Shown piece after piece: positions 8,244-15,898 of a stretch of 20,152 nt of DNA. The translations under genes and the position numbers were made by a program. Position 1 is the stretch's first letter, and each line of letters opens with the position of its first letter. The stretch is from a virus: positions 1 to 20,152 of the IMG/VR virus record IMGVR_UViG_3300025131_000564; one strand, written 5' to 3'. The notes beneath the pieces were generated by a model. It was not told the DNA's origin, did not search any database, and worked only from the letters and a program-made list of their open reading frames with translations.

Positions 8244-8688
8244 GGTTGCCGTAAGACAAGCCACCAGTGAACATCCCGGCCATCGTGCCCAACGCCACAA
8301 CAGGACCGAACTTATCAGCCCCGACGGAGGTCATGCCGACAGAAGCTTCCAACGGATGCGGGCAAAGGCCCACACCAGGAGAAACTCCCTTCGCCGTAGT
8401 GTTCAGATTCACACCTAGGACACTGGCATGATACCCGTAAACCTGGGCCAGTCCAGTGTTATTATCTGCCAGGTCCTCATCCATGAGACCAACAAAGTTA
8501 CCAACTGCATCATCAACCAGCCCAGCACGAGCCGGAAGGCCAACTTCAGCAGTCGTAACCGAGGCGACATTTCCAGCCGCCGTAAACTTACTCACCGGCC
8601 AATGCGTCGTAAGAGTCGCACCCTGCCGGTTGATGATCGTGACCCAAACCTTATCTGGATCGTCACGATTGATCTGTTGGATAATCAT
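8221..8688 (-). CDS. Probable small virion protein (decoration or head-completion)
   Basis: The product has 155 residues and starts at ATG 8688 with GAGGAG about nine bases upstream. The sequence is low in charge and rich in Gly, Ala, Val and Thr, with WVTIINRQGATLTTHWPV, AEVGLPARAGLVDDAVGNFVGL, LAQVYGYHASVLGVNLNT and GPVVALGTMAGMFTGGLSYGNHVFIRAL. It has no signal peptide or catalytic motif. Low charge, beta-prone segments and a location two genes after the major capsid gene are typical of abundant capsid-associated proteins in phages whose head genes are followed by a cement protein. This is inference from context; no named family was recognised. Confidence 0.6.
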   Translation of the reverse strand: MIIQQINRDDPDKVWVTIINRQGATLTTHWPVSKFTAAGNVASVTTAEVGLPARAGLVDDAVGNFVGLMDEDLADNNTGLAQVYGYHASVLGVNLNTTAKGVSPGVGLCPHPLEASVGMTSVGADKFGPVVALGTMAGMFTGGLSYGNHVFIRAL

Positions 8689-8722
8689 ACTTCTTTACTC
8701 CTCGGATAAAGATTGCTCGTAC

Positions 8723-9016
8723 TTAGACGAACACGCCTGTCCAGTTAAAAGTATCTGGTGCACCAGCATTCCCGTCGATGTGAACAGAGCCATTAGCTAC
8801 AGTTCCAGCAAAATCACTAGAGTTGATATGCAATCGCGGTGTAGCCACGTCTACATCATCAACATTAGAGTCTAGACTAAAACTGAGCCACGTCCCGCTC
8901 CCGAGAATCGCGGCAGTTCCCGCGGTACTATCAACCTCGATAGTACCAGAGATCTGCGTAGCATTCCCAATCGCCCTACGAGAAGCCGTGGTTACAGTGT
9001 AAGCTCCGCTAGCCAT
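8723..9016 (-). CDS. Small beta-rich capsid-associated protein
   Basis: The product has 97 residues with a strong ribosome site (GAGGAGGT) before ATG 9016, as expected for an abundantly made virion protein. It reads as alternating strands: ISGTIEVDSTAGTAAILG, TWLSFSLDSNVDDVDVATP, RLHINSSDFAGTVANGSVHIDG and FNWTGVFV. It begins 20 bases after the major capsid gene stops. Size, position and beta content fit a capsid decoration protein. The 107-residue gene at 4882-5205 has a comparable beta-rich look, although no alignable identity is obvious by eye. The function is not proven by any motif. Confidence 0.6.
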   Translation of the reverse strand: MASGAYTVTTASRRAIGNATQISGTIEVDSTAGTAAILGSGTWLSFSLDSNVDDVDVATPRLHINSSDFAGTVANGSVHIDGNAGAPDTFNWTGVFV

Positions 9017-9036
9017 TAGACCTTACCTCCTCTAAC

Positions 9037-10026
9037 TCAAGTAATCCCAGTCATCTTCCCGAGCTTACGGCGATTGTTCGTCCCCATATTACCCTGGAAG
9101 AGGATCTGAGCGGTGTAAGAGTCCTGGTTGACCGGACGCTGGAAACCTTCCGGAGCCATCGCAAGGTCAGCCTGCTTATGTACGAATAAGAAAATGTGGT
9201 TCGAGTTCAGCATGTAAAGCGTCTGCGCCTGGCAGTGCTCATCCCACTTAAACTCAGCACCACGGAACATCGGATTGATGCTCATCTCGCCCTTACCACC
9301 GCCACCAGCGTAGCGAATCGCGGGCTGAACAACAGCTTCAGCAATCTCGTGAATCGCCTGCGGGCAGAAGATAGCATCCGGAGCGCTACGCACACCAGCC
9401 GAGCCTTCCTGACAATCGTTGTGCAGAGTCCGGAGGTTTGGGAGGAGATTCACAGCGCCAGAACCAACCCCTGTGATAGCCTGGTTTTGCCAAGCGGTGT
9501 TGACTGAAGGATCGATATCAGCATACTCGTTCGCGGCCGTAGGATCGTCCGGCAGCATCGCCAGAAGACCAGTAACCTGCTTGGAGCTATTCGCTGAACC
9601 GTTCGAGAAAGCGTCAGTTGTCAGATTATCAGCAATCTCCAACTCGGCAGCGCGGATACGATCCTTAGCGAGGTCGCGGACTGCGCTCTCCCCACCATTC
9701 ACACGCTGTTCAAGACCAGAAATCACTGCGGCTGCGGACGCCTGCTTCCAGTTAAAGAAAGCAACTGTGCGACCGGGCTGCTGAGTGATATCGAGAACCT
9801 CATCACCCGAGTAGCGCTTGTAGTTCCCAGGACCTCTATGCAGCAGGCCCACTTTAATTCTATCACCGCCATTAACTTTGCGGATACGACTTCCACTACG
9901 CAACCAGTTAAGGAATGCGGTAGAAGTAAACACCTGATCGTGGAGCATTCCAGAGTCGATATACGCCATCAGCGTAGTCGAGAGAACATCTCCCCAATTA
10001 AGTGTAGGAGTGGCTTCGCCAGCCAT
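9037..10026 (-). CDS. Major capsid protein (HK97-fold expected)
   Basis: The product has 329 residues and starts at ATG 10026 seven bases after the scaffold stop, with AAAGGTAGGT as ribosome site. The N-terminal part (MAGEATPTLNWGDVLSTTLM..., then VFTSTAFLNWLRSGSRIRKVNGGDRIKVGLLH) resembles the N-arm and E-loop regions of phage coat proteins. The long helix QRVNGGESAVRDLAKDRIRAAELEIADNL fits the spine helix. A domain with DAIFCPQAIHEIAEAV and NPMFRGAEFKWDEHCQAQTLYMLN, ending in a beta-rich C-terminus, follows as in the P and A domains. The order portal, scaffold, this gene, decoration gene is the classic head module. No protease gene is seen nearby, so maturation may not need N-terminal cleavage. 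Confidence 0.87.
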   Translation of the reverse strand: MAGEATPTLNWGDVLSTTLMAYIDSGMLHDQVFTSTAFLNWLRSGSRIRKVNGGDRIKVGLLHRGPGNYKRYSGDEVLDITQQPGRTVAFFNWKQASAAAVISGLEQRVNGGESAVRDLAKDRIRAAELEIADNLTTDAFSNGSANSSKQVTGLLAMLPDDPTAANEYADIDPSVNTAWQNQAITGVGSGAVNLLPNLRTLHNDCQEGSAGVRSAPDAIFCPQAIHEIAEAVVQPAIRYAGGGGKGEMSINPMFRGAEFKWDEHCQAQTLYMLNSNHIFLFVHKQADLAMAPEGFQRPVNQDSYTAQILFQGNMGTNNRRKLGKMTGIT

Positions 10027-10033
10027 GATCTAC

Positions 10034-11002
10034 CTACCTTTGATTTCGTCGGAGCTGCTTGCGACCTAAAGCAAAAGCTCGGTTAAACACATCGTCAGGG
10101 TCATCACTCTCAGGATTCTTTGAGCGAATGCTGGGTCTCGTATTCGACGCCCCGACAGAGCCATCCGCTACGTTGGCGCGACCAGCGCGCCTCGGGCGAG
10201 TTCTCGTTTTCGGGGCTGCTTCTGCCTCCTCTCCCCTCTGCGCTTCAGCTTGTTCTGGAGTTAGAACACCAGATAGCACAGCCAGGTCAAGAGGAGTGAA
10301 GCCTTTCGATGCGAGCCGATCCCTAACGGGTCGTAGTTTAGCCTGAATGGTGGGATTGAGAACGACTTCTCCCTCCTCATTAATAGTCCCGAAAGCCTTA
10401 CCATGCTTCTCAACGCCTTCCTTCATAGCGTCGTCAACATAGGAGCGGCTTTCAGTCTCTGCCTTTTCAGCTGCGACTTCCTCCTTGCGGACAAAGCCGA
10501 GCTTTTCGGCGGCTCGCTCAATGAGCTTTAGCTGAGTCTCAGACGGATCATACTCATCCGGCTCTTCATCAACCTCATCAACGCCCATATCATCATCAGC
10601 GGCCCCATTCTGCCGCATCTCAACCATGACATCGAGCATTTGACTTTTAAGATCATTAAACTCATTAATGACTCGATTAGTCTCGCTCTGCATTCCCCGC
10701 ACAACTCCTGCTGCGCCGGGCATCTCACTGTCCAAATGGGTGAGGATTTTATCAATACCGGGCTTGGAGATGCTCTCTTCATCAGTCTCTTCGAGGTCAT
10801 CAACTTCGTCATCTCCAGCATCCAAGTCCTCAGTAGTGGCATCCTCTTCGAGTTCCACTACATCGGAGTCGAAATCATCATCCTCGACGGCACCGCCAAA
10901 CTCGCGCATATTCTCTGTGAGTAGATCCTCAAAACTAGGGGCACTCTCACTTGCGGGAGCAACAGTCTCGCCTGGGTCCGATTCCATTACTTCTTCTGGC
11001 AT
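10034..11002 (-). CDS. Capsid scaffolding protein
   Basis: The product has 322 residues and starts at ATG 11002 after GGAGG. Residues 1-90 are strikingly acidic (EDDDFDSDVVELEEDATTEDLDAGDDEVDDLEETDEE) and likely disordered. The middle, about 90-240, is predicted helical with a coiled-coil look (IDKILTHLDSEM..., FNDLKSQMLDVMVEM, KLIERAAEKLGFVRKEEVAAEKAE). The end is basic (KTRTRPRRAGRA, FALGRKQLRRNQR), as in scaffolds whose basic C-terminus binds coat protein. It lies immediately before the major capsid gene, the canonical place. A 70-base gap separates it from the preceding gene. The combination of charge layout and position makes the call firm, although scaffolds are poorly conserved in sequence. 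Confidence 0.8.
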   Translation of the reverse strand: MPEEVMESDPGETVAPASESAPSFEDLLTENMREFGGAVEDDDFDSDVVELEEDATTEDLDAGDDEVDDLEETDEESISKPGIDKILTHLDSEMPGAAGVVRGMQSETNRVINEFNDLKSQMLDVMVEMRQNGAADDDMGVDEVDEEPDEYDPSETQLKLIERAAEKLGFVRKEEVAAEKAETESRSYVDDAMKEGVEKHGKAFGTINEEGEVVLNPTIQAKLRPVRDRLASKGFTPLDLAVLSGVLTPEQAEAQRGEEAEAAPKTRTRPRRAGRANVADGSVGASNTRPSIRSKNPESDDPDDVFNRAFALGRKQLRRNQR

Positions 11003-11033
11003 CTCTATTCCTCCGTTGGGTAGGAAAGGGTTC

Positions 11034-11046
11034 GCCTTTTAAAGGC
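11034..11046. repeat. Short palindrome in the 70-base gap before the scaffold gene
   Basis: GCCTTT and AAAGGC flank a central T, a perfect 13-base inverted repeat in the longest gap of the leftward operon (11003-11072). It is not followed by a U-tract on either strand, so it is not a normal terminator. It could bind a protein or mark an RNA processing site, and may be chance. Confidence 0.35.
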
Positions 11047-11072
11047 TCTTATAGTAACGTGCGTTTTGTGCA

Positions 11073-11597
11073 TTACTTTGTAGCTTCTCTTGCCGCTTTG
11101 AGCGTCAGGTTCTCAAAAGCTTTCTTTGCAGCGACTGGATCACCCGGAGTATCAGCCTCAAGGTCTGAGAAACTCATATCCTCAGAATTTCCAGCCTTGT
11201 CAACCAATGACACGTCAAAGTCATCATACTCGGCATTCACCTCCACCATCGGGGTATCATGGCGGGCATCCTTAAGAGGACGCTTTCCAATCTGCGAACC
11301 GTTCGGGAGTTTCTTATCGAACAGTCTCGCGCCGCCCTCCTTATCTCCCGCCTCAACCAAACCCCTCTTCTTCAGCTCTTTCGCCTTCTGCTCTGCAGTA
11401 TAAATATTCACCCCGAGAGCCTCGTCCCAATAAGGCTCGAAAGTCGACATCCCCCTTGCAGCCTCTACTGGAAACATACGCCGCTTGAGCGTATTGCATC
11501 CTGAGCAAGAAACCTCTAGAGAATCTCGCACTCTAAACGGGACTACTACTTCCTCAGAGTCTCCACACGCAGGACAGACGAAATCATATTTAGCCAT
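11073..11597 (-). CDS. FmdB-type zinc-ribbon protein
   Basis: Started at ATG 11597 (MAKYDFVC), two bases after the upstream stop, this gives 174 residues; a longer start inside the previous gene is less likely. The N-terminal ~45 residues are a zinc ribbon with Cys8, Cys11, Cys31 and Cys34 (CPACG...CSGC) and match the layout of the FmdB regulatory-type ribbon, which begins M-x-x-Y-D/E-F/Y-x-C. The remainder is charged and probably partly disordered (AEQKAKELKKRG, EYDDFDVSLVDKAGN). FmdB-like ribbons are frequent in phage structural operons but their role is unclear. Position between the 626-residue protein and the scaffold suggests an assembly or capsid-internal role rather than transcription control. 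Confidence 0.7.
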   Translation of the reverse strand: MAKYDFVCPACGDSEEVVVPFRVRDSLEVSCSGCNTLKRRMFPVEAARGMSTFEPYWDEALGVNIYTAEQKAKELKKRGLVEAGDKEGGARLFDKKLPNGSQIGKRPLKDARHDTPMVEVNAEYDDFDVSLVDKAGNSEDMSFSDLEADTPGDPVAAKKAFENLTLKAAREATK

Positions 11598-11598
11598 T

Positions 11599-13479
11599 TT
11601 AGTACCCCAACCATTCGAGGAGCTTCCTGATGGAGACTGTTGAAGTCCCCTTGTAGAGCGCATCAAACTCCGCCCGCTTTTCCGCGTTGAGAATCTTCCC
11701 CTCGTTATCCAACCGTATAATGGTAGTCGGATGAACTTTCAGAAGCTTCCTCGCCTGACTCTTCGTAAGAGCCGGAGCATCATCTGGAATCCCCGCCTTG
11801 CGGAATAGCTTGAGAGTATCATTACTGATAAGGCCATTCTCTACAAGATCAAAAAGATCCTCAGATGGAATCCCCGCCCTACCTGACGTAGGCCTTCGAA
11901 GCACTAGCCTCCGAAGCTCTATCTCTGCCTCATGAATCTCTTTCCGCAGAGATTCAGCCAACTCCTTATTATCCTTACTCTTCAGCAGCTCTGCCCGAAG
12001 CTCGTTAATCTCACGCTCCAGATTCCCGATCTTAGCCCCATCGATGAACTTCGGAGCTGTTGTCGGTTTCGGCAATGTTCCACCGCTCACCTTCACCTTA
12101 CCCCACTCCACCCAATCCTTCAGGAAGCTAGTATCCGTCGGAGTTAGCGGAGTCCCATCCTGCAGCATCTGATACAACTGCTTCGCCTCATCAGAGCCAT
12201 TCCGCATAGCGTCGAGAGCCGCAGAAGTGACTGTATCGTCAGCCTTCCCAGCACTCTTAAAGGCGGCAACGACCTGATCGCTGTGCAAGAGATCCACCAT
12301 CGCATCGCTCGCGGCAGATATCGAAAGCCTCAGCGCCTCCTTAAACCCGTTCAACTGCTCCTCCATGCCATCCATATCAACTTGGAGACCTTCATGTACT
12401 TCCGGGTACTCTTTCAGGAACTTAAGCTCTTCCTCACTGTCCTTGATCAACTGCCGTAAAACATCTTCCGGAAGGTCTTTCATCTTCCGGCCATAGACCT
12501 CAATCGCCTGCTGGCCCTTCAACTTCATCGTCTGAATCTCGTCGAAAGATTCTCCGATCAAGTCGAAAGCCTTCTCCAGATCCGCGTCGAGAGAGCTATT
12601 CGCCTCATCAATCCCACCCAAAGCATCATCTGTCGCCTGGGGAACCTTAGCCGCAGTCGACCCACTGCCCTTCTGCTTCTTCAACGCCTCTTCCGCACCA
12701 TTCTCCAACCCATCCAGAATCTTCTGCTGCTCCTCAGAAGTCTCCCTCGATACGTTCTTTATAATTCGAAGGAAGTCCTCAAGCGCCTCAGACGTTGAAG
12801 AATCAAAGAGACTCTTAGACCTCGCTATCAGGGCTTCTGGAGAACCCGCGATGATATTGCGAACATCATCGAGAAGAGCCTGCCCAGGAGTCGCACCAAA
12901 AGCCGCTCCTTGACTCGCTACATCCGCTGAGAGGTCAATCGCTTCATCCGTCGCGTCAGGAATTATAGCTTTCTTAGACCCTTCTAGGTCTAAATACCAC
13001 GACTTTCCCTTCCCAGGCTTGTCGGGAAAGTCAAGCCGCTTCGTGCCCCCCGTTGTCGGGAAAACCTCTGATAGCATATCCCCGATTCGTCGACTCAGCC
13101 TTCTCGCGCCGCCAGACCCACTCCCCCCCATCCCGATTGGACCAACGATTCCAAGCACAGGATTCATCGACGGGGGGATAGATTCTGCAACCTGAAGGGC
13201 GGCATCAATCCCAGTCCCGAGCGCGCCTTGCACAGCCTGATCCACTCCGCGCACACCCTCAGCCGCGATCTTAGCCGGACCTACAAAGTGACGATCTATA
13301 CTCTGCGCTGTCACATCCAGAGCAATTCCGAGCGCTTTCGCTAACGTCTTCTCGACCGCTGAGAGCGTCCCACCAGCCGCGATCTTCTGCTCAAGCTGTG
13401 TCCGCAACTCCACGTTCGTCGCATCGGGCGAAGCGCTAGTCGCCGCCGGCACGTTCGTTTTTAACGCCTCAACTGGCAT
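11599..13479 (-). CDS. Large helical protein with excisionase-like C-terminus, possible internal/ejection protein
   Basis: The product has 626 residues and starts at ATG 13479 in a TAATG overlap. No complete family is recognised. Residues ~25-85 are helical. Residues ~86-125 are Gly-rich and hydrophobic (GALGTGIDAALQV, NPVLGIVGPIGMGGSGSGG), which could insert in or contact membrane or DNA. Residues ~225-400 and 500-550 are long charged helices with coiled-coil character (LDGLENGAEEALKKQKG, GNLEREINELRAELLKSKD). The last ~56 residues (LTKSQARKLLKVHPTTIIRLDNEG..., ending RKLLEWLGY) look like a winged helix-turn-helix of the excisionase/MerR type. The place just after the portal fits an internal head or ejection protein. 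Function is inference. Confidence 0.6.
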   Translation of the reverse strand: MPVEALKTNVPAATSASPDATNVELRTQLEQKIAAGGTLSAVEKTLAKALGIALDVTAQSIDRHFVGPAKIAAEGVRGVDQAVQGALGTGIDAALQVAESIPPSMNPVLGIVGPIGMGGSGSGGARRLSRRIGDMLSEVFPTTGGTKRLDFPDKPGKGKSWYLDLEGSKKAIIPDATDEAIDLSADVASQGAAFGATPGQALLDDVRNIIAGSPEALIARSKSLFDSSTSEALEDFLRIIKNVSRETSEEQQKILDGLENGAEEALKKQKGSGSTAAKVPQATDDALGGIDEANSSLDADLEKAFDLIGESFDEIQTMKLKGQQAIEVYGRKMKDLPEDVLRQLIKDSEEELKFLKEYPEVHEGLQVDMDGMEEQLNGFKEALRLSISAASDAMVDLLHSDQVVAAFKSAGKADDTVTSAALDAMRNGSDEAKQLYQMLQDGTPLTPTDTSFLKDWVEWGKVKVSGGTLPKPTTAPKFIDGAKIGNLEREINELRAELLKSKDNKELAESLRKEIHEAEIELRRLVLRRPTSGRAGIPSEDLFDLVENGLISNDTLKLFRKAGIPDDAPALTKSQARKLLKVHPTTIIRLDNEGKILNAEKRAEFDALYKGTSTVSIRKLLEWLGY

Positions 13480-13793
13480 TAATAAAACCCCATTGGGTGA
13501 TCTTCCTCACCACTCCGTACTCGCTCCATCTCTTTCGCCAGACGCTCTAAGCGTCCTTTCCGCTGAAGCTTACGAGCCTTTGCGTGGAGCTTAGCCACCT
13601 CCCCATCCTTCATCTTCGTCTTGCCATTCCGCACTTGCGAGAGGCGCATCTCTACGACAGCGAGTTTATCCTGCACCTCGATATCCTTCGACTCCTCTTC
13701 GCCCTTCTCACCCTTCTCACCCTTCTCGCCTTTAATTGTAGCGAGAAGTTCCTCTACCCCGTCGGCGAACTTAACCATACTTTCTTCAGGCAT
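13479..13793 (-). CDS. Small charged protein with collagen-like repeat
   Basis: The product has 104 residues. ATG 13793 follows the portal stop by two bases and its ribosome site GGAG overlaps the end of the portal gene. Residues ~21-33 are KGEKGEKGEKGEE, four Gly-Glu-Lys triplets as in collagen-like segments of phage proteins. The remainder (IEVQDKLAVVEMRLSQVR, KLHAKARKLQRKGRLERLAKEMERVR) is a strongly charged helix, likely a coiled coil, then a short tail. The family is not recognised. Collagen-like repeats plus coiled coil can drive trimer formation, so a small structural or portal-associated protein is conceivable. The next gene overlaps its stop (TAATG). Confidence 0.7.
   Translation of the reverse strand: MPEESMVKFADGVEELLATIKGEKGEKGEKGEEESKDIEVQDKLAVVEMRLSQVRNGKTKMKDGEVAKLHAKARKLQRKGRLERLAKEMERVRSGEEDHPMGFY
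13702..13729. repeat. Nine-base tandem repeat coding Gly-Glu-Lys
   Basis: The plus strand reads cccttctca, cccttctca, cccttctcg and then cc, a 9-base period with one substitution. It keeps frame, so copy-number change would add or remove Gly-Glu-Lys triplets without frameshift. Confidence 0.85.
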
Positions 13794-13795
13794 TT

Positions 13796-15898
13796 CTAAG
13801 CTCCTTCACTACGGCCGCTGGTACGCCCGACACTAGGACTACTCTCATCTCCGAATAAATCAGCGTTCGCTGGACCGATATCGTTTCCGCTCTGGCGGCC
13901 CGCTGTAATCTGTTCCATCAATGCTTCTGCCTCTGCGCCGAAGCTACCCGGACCTTCCTCCCCCGCCGGAAGCTGTCCATTTCCACCAGGGCTGGGCGCT
14001 CCAGGCATCGCAGGCGCAACGGGCTGCGACCGCGGCATGATGTCGTCAAGATCCTTCTCTTGGAACCCCTTGACTAGGAGTCTCCGCACCAGCTCTGCCA
14101 CATTCGGCACGCCCTGGTTTAGCTGAGTCAGAACCGGCACCAACCCCGAGAGGAGATTGATAAGGTCCATCCCCTGTGAACGCTCGAGGGCGAGATTCGC
14201 ACTCTGGCTTGTGATATCAAGCTGGAAGCGATACTGCCCCTTTGCCATCTCAGAAGTAACCTGTGCGAATGCTATGGCCTCGGGGGCAATATGCTCAAGA
14301 TCCTCGGGAACGAATTGCGTAATTAGCTGCCACATCTTTTGCGCTTTACGCGTCTGATACTCATTCAGAAGGGCGGCTCTACGATTCTCCCGACTAGTAT
14401 TCCTACGCTCGATAATATTAGCCTCAGTCGCGCTATCGGGATTCACTCCAGCTTGCGGCTGCGGGGTTCCCATAGCACGGTCAAACATCGCAAGGGCTTG
14501 ATTCATCAACGCGCCCTTCTCTTCCCCCACTCGAAGGAACTCAAATGCTCTGACCGGCGGCCCATTCATCTCTCTATCTGAAAGTCCAGGGATTCCATAG
14601 GCAGCACTATCCGGCCCATCCAGCATCTGCTGAACAAGGTTCTGATCCTTAATCACATTCGTATCATACATTACGATATTCTTGTTCTTTCTCGCAACGT
14701 ATAGATTAGCGTCGAGGATCTCATTCACAAGCATCTGGATGCTATCTGCGCCGCCCATCGCCAGAGGGCTCTTATTGAACCAAGTCCGAATACCTGTATG
14801 GAAACTCAAAATCTCGGCTGGAAAATCATCCAAGCGATCATAAGGCCACTCATCCTCGTTCCGCAAGAACTGATTGTGGTCATCAGCGATCACGAGAAGG
14901 AGATTCCTATACTTCCCCTTAGCTACTGGAAAGTTCCGCACCCAAATCTCATGGCCCTTCGTCGTAGCGAATGGGTCAAGTCCGAGAGTATTCTCATCTC
15001 CATCGAACTCATCGCTTCCAGTCGCCTTATTCGTCGAAACTAGATCATCGGTATTCTTATAGTTTGAATTTGCCTGAACATCCATCGTTGGAAGTTCCCA
15101 ATCAAAGCAAATCCACTTCGCGTCCTTCAGCCCCTCCTGTGCCTCCCAGTTAATCAAGAACTGGTCTGGCTGCCAGCGCTTCCCCCAAACACTCTCGTTT
15201 CGCACGGTTGTATCAGAGTCCGGCTGCGCGCGATCCTCAAAAGCCTCGTGAATCTTCATATGCGCTTTGAGCGCCTCTTCACCCTCTTCTGTCGGAGGGT
15301 CGATAGGATTCTTCAGCGCCTCTTCATGCCACTCATTATGATACCGATGATCTTGATGCTCTGTGACGAGCGCAGGAGTGCCCTCTACTAGATGAAGGTT
15401 CTCCTCTTCTGGAAACTCAAATTCAAGAGCATCCGGTTGTTCAATCTGCTGCTCTCGCAGGTCAAAATCAATCGTGTATCCGAGCTTCGTTACGCCATAA
15501 GGATAGATGCTAGCGTCTAGAAAGACACGTTCATCAGTCCTAAGCTGACGAGTCATCCGCCAATAGTAGTTGAGAGACTTTGACACATCATCTACTTGAT
15601 CGACGGAAAGAGCATTCTCAGCTGCAGCGCGAAAGACTGGATCACGATCGAGCGCGTTCGCTATGGTCTGGTCAAGCCAGCCGTAGAGAACTCCTGCCTT
15701 AATTCGATTCGTATGTGTTTCGCCAAGAGGACCGTCATTCTCCAAGTCCGCCTCACGCTCAGAGGCCGGGTCACCCGCGAAATACGATTCGAGAATATTA
15801 GCAGCCTCGAACCAAGGTTTCATCTTAGAGCGCGTGAAATCAACCTGCGCTCGCCAAAACTCCACTTGCTCTTTTTCTGTAAGGTCTTCGTATGCCAT
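13796..15898 (-). CDS. Portal protein
   Basis: The product has 700 residues and starts at ATG 15898, overlapping the large terminase stop as TAATG. The length is near that of the P22-type portal (about 725). N-terminal helices (FWRAQVDFTRSKMKPWFEAANILESYF) lead to the beta segment SIYPYGVTKLGYTIDFD, a common portal pattern, then FLINWEAQEGLKDAKWICFDWELP and WVRNFPVAKGKYRNLLLVIADD in the wing. The helical C-terminal half has NEILDANLYVARKNKNIVMYD, SATEANIIERRNTSRENRRAALLNEY and MWQLITQFVPED, typical of crown/stem helices. Residues ~620-700 are Pro/Gly-rich and probably disordered. Position right after the large terminase is diagnostic. It forms the DNA entry ring of the capsid. Confidence 0.86.
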   Translation of the reverse strand: MAYEDLTEKEQVEFWRAQVDFTRSKMKPWFEAANILESYFAGDPASEREADLENDGPLGETHTNRIKAGVLYGWLDQTIANALDRDPVFRAAAENALSVDQVDDVSKSLNYYWRMTRQLRTDERVFLDASIYPYGVTKLGYTIDFDLREQQIEQPDALEFEFPEEENLHLVEGTPALVTEHQDHRYHNEWHEEALKNPIDPPTEEGEEALKAHMKIHEAFEDRAQPDSDTTVRNESVWGKRWQPDQFLINWEAQEGLKDAKWICFDWELPTMDVQANSNYKNTDDLVSTNKATGSDEFDGDENTLGLDPFATTKGHEIWVRNFPVAKGKYRNLLLVIADDHNQFLRNEDEWPYDRLDDFPAEILSFHTGIRTWFNKSPLAMGGADSIQMLVNEILDANLYVARKNKNIVMYDTNVIKDQNLVQQMLDGPDSAAYGIPGLSDREMNGPPVRAFEFLRVGEEKGALMNQALAMFDRAMGTPQPQAGVNPDSATEANIIERRNTSRENRRAALLNEYQTRKAQKMWQLITQFVPEDLEHIAPEAIAFAQVTSEMAKGQYRFQLDITSQSANLALERSQGMDLINLLSGLVPVLTQLNQGVPNVAELVRRLLVKGFQEKDLDDIMPRSQPVAPAMPGAPSPGGNGQLPAGEEGPGSFGAEAEALMEQITAGRQSGNDIGPANADLFGDESSPSVGRTSGRSEGA

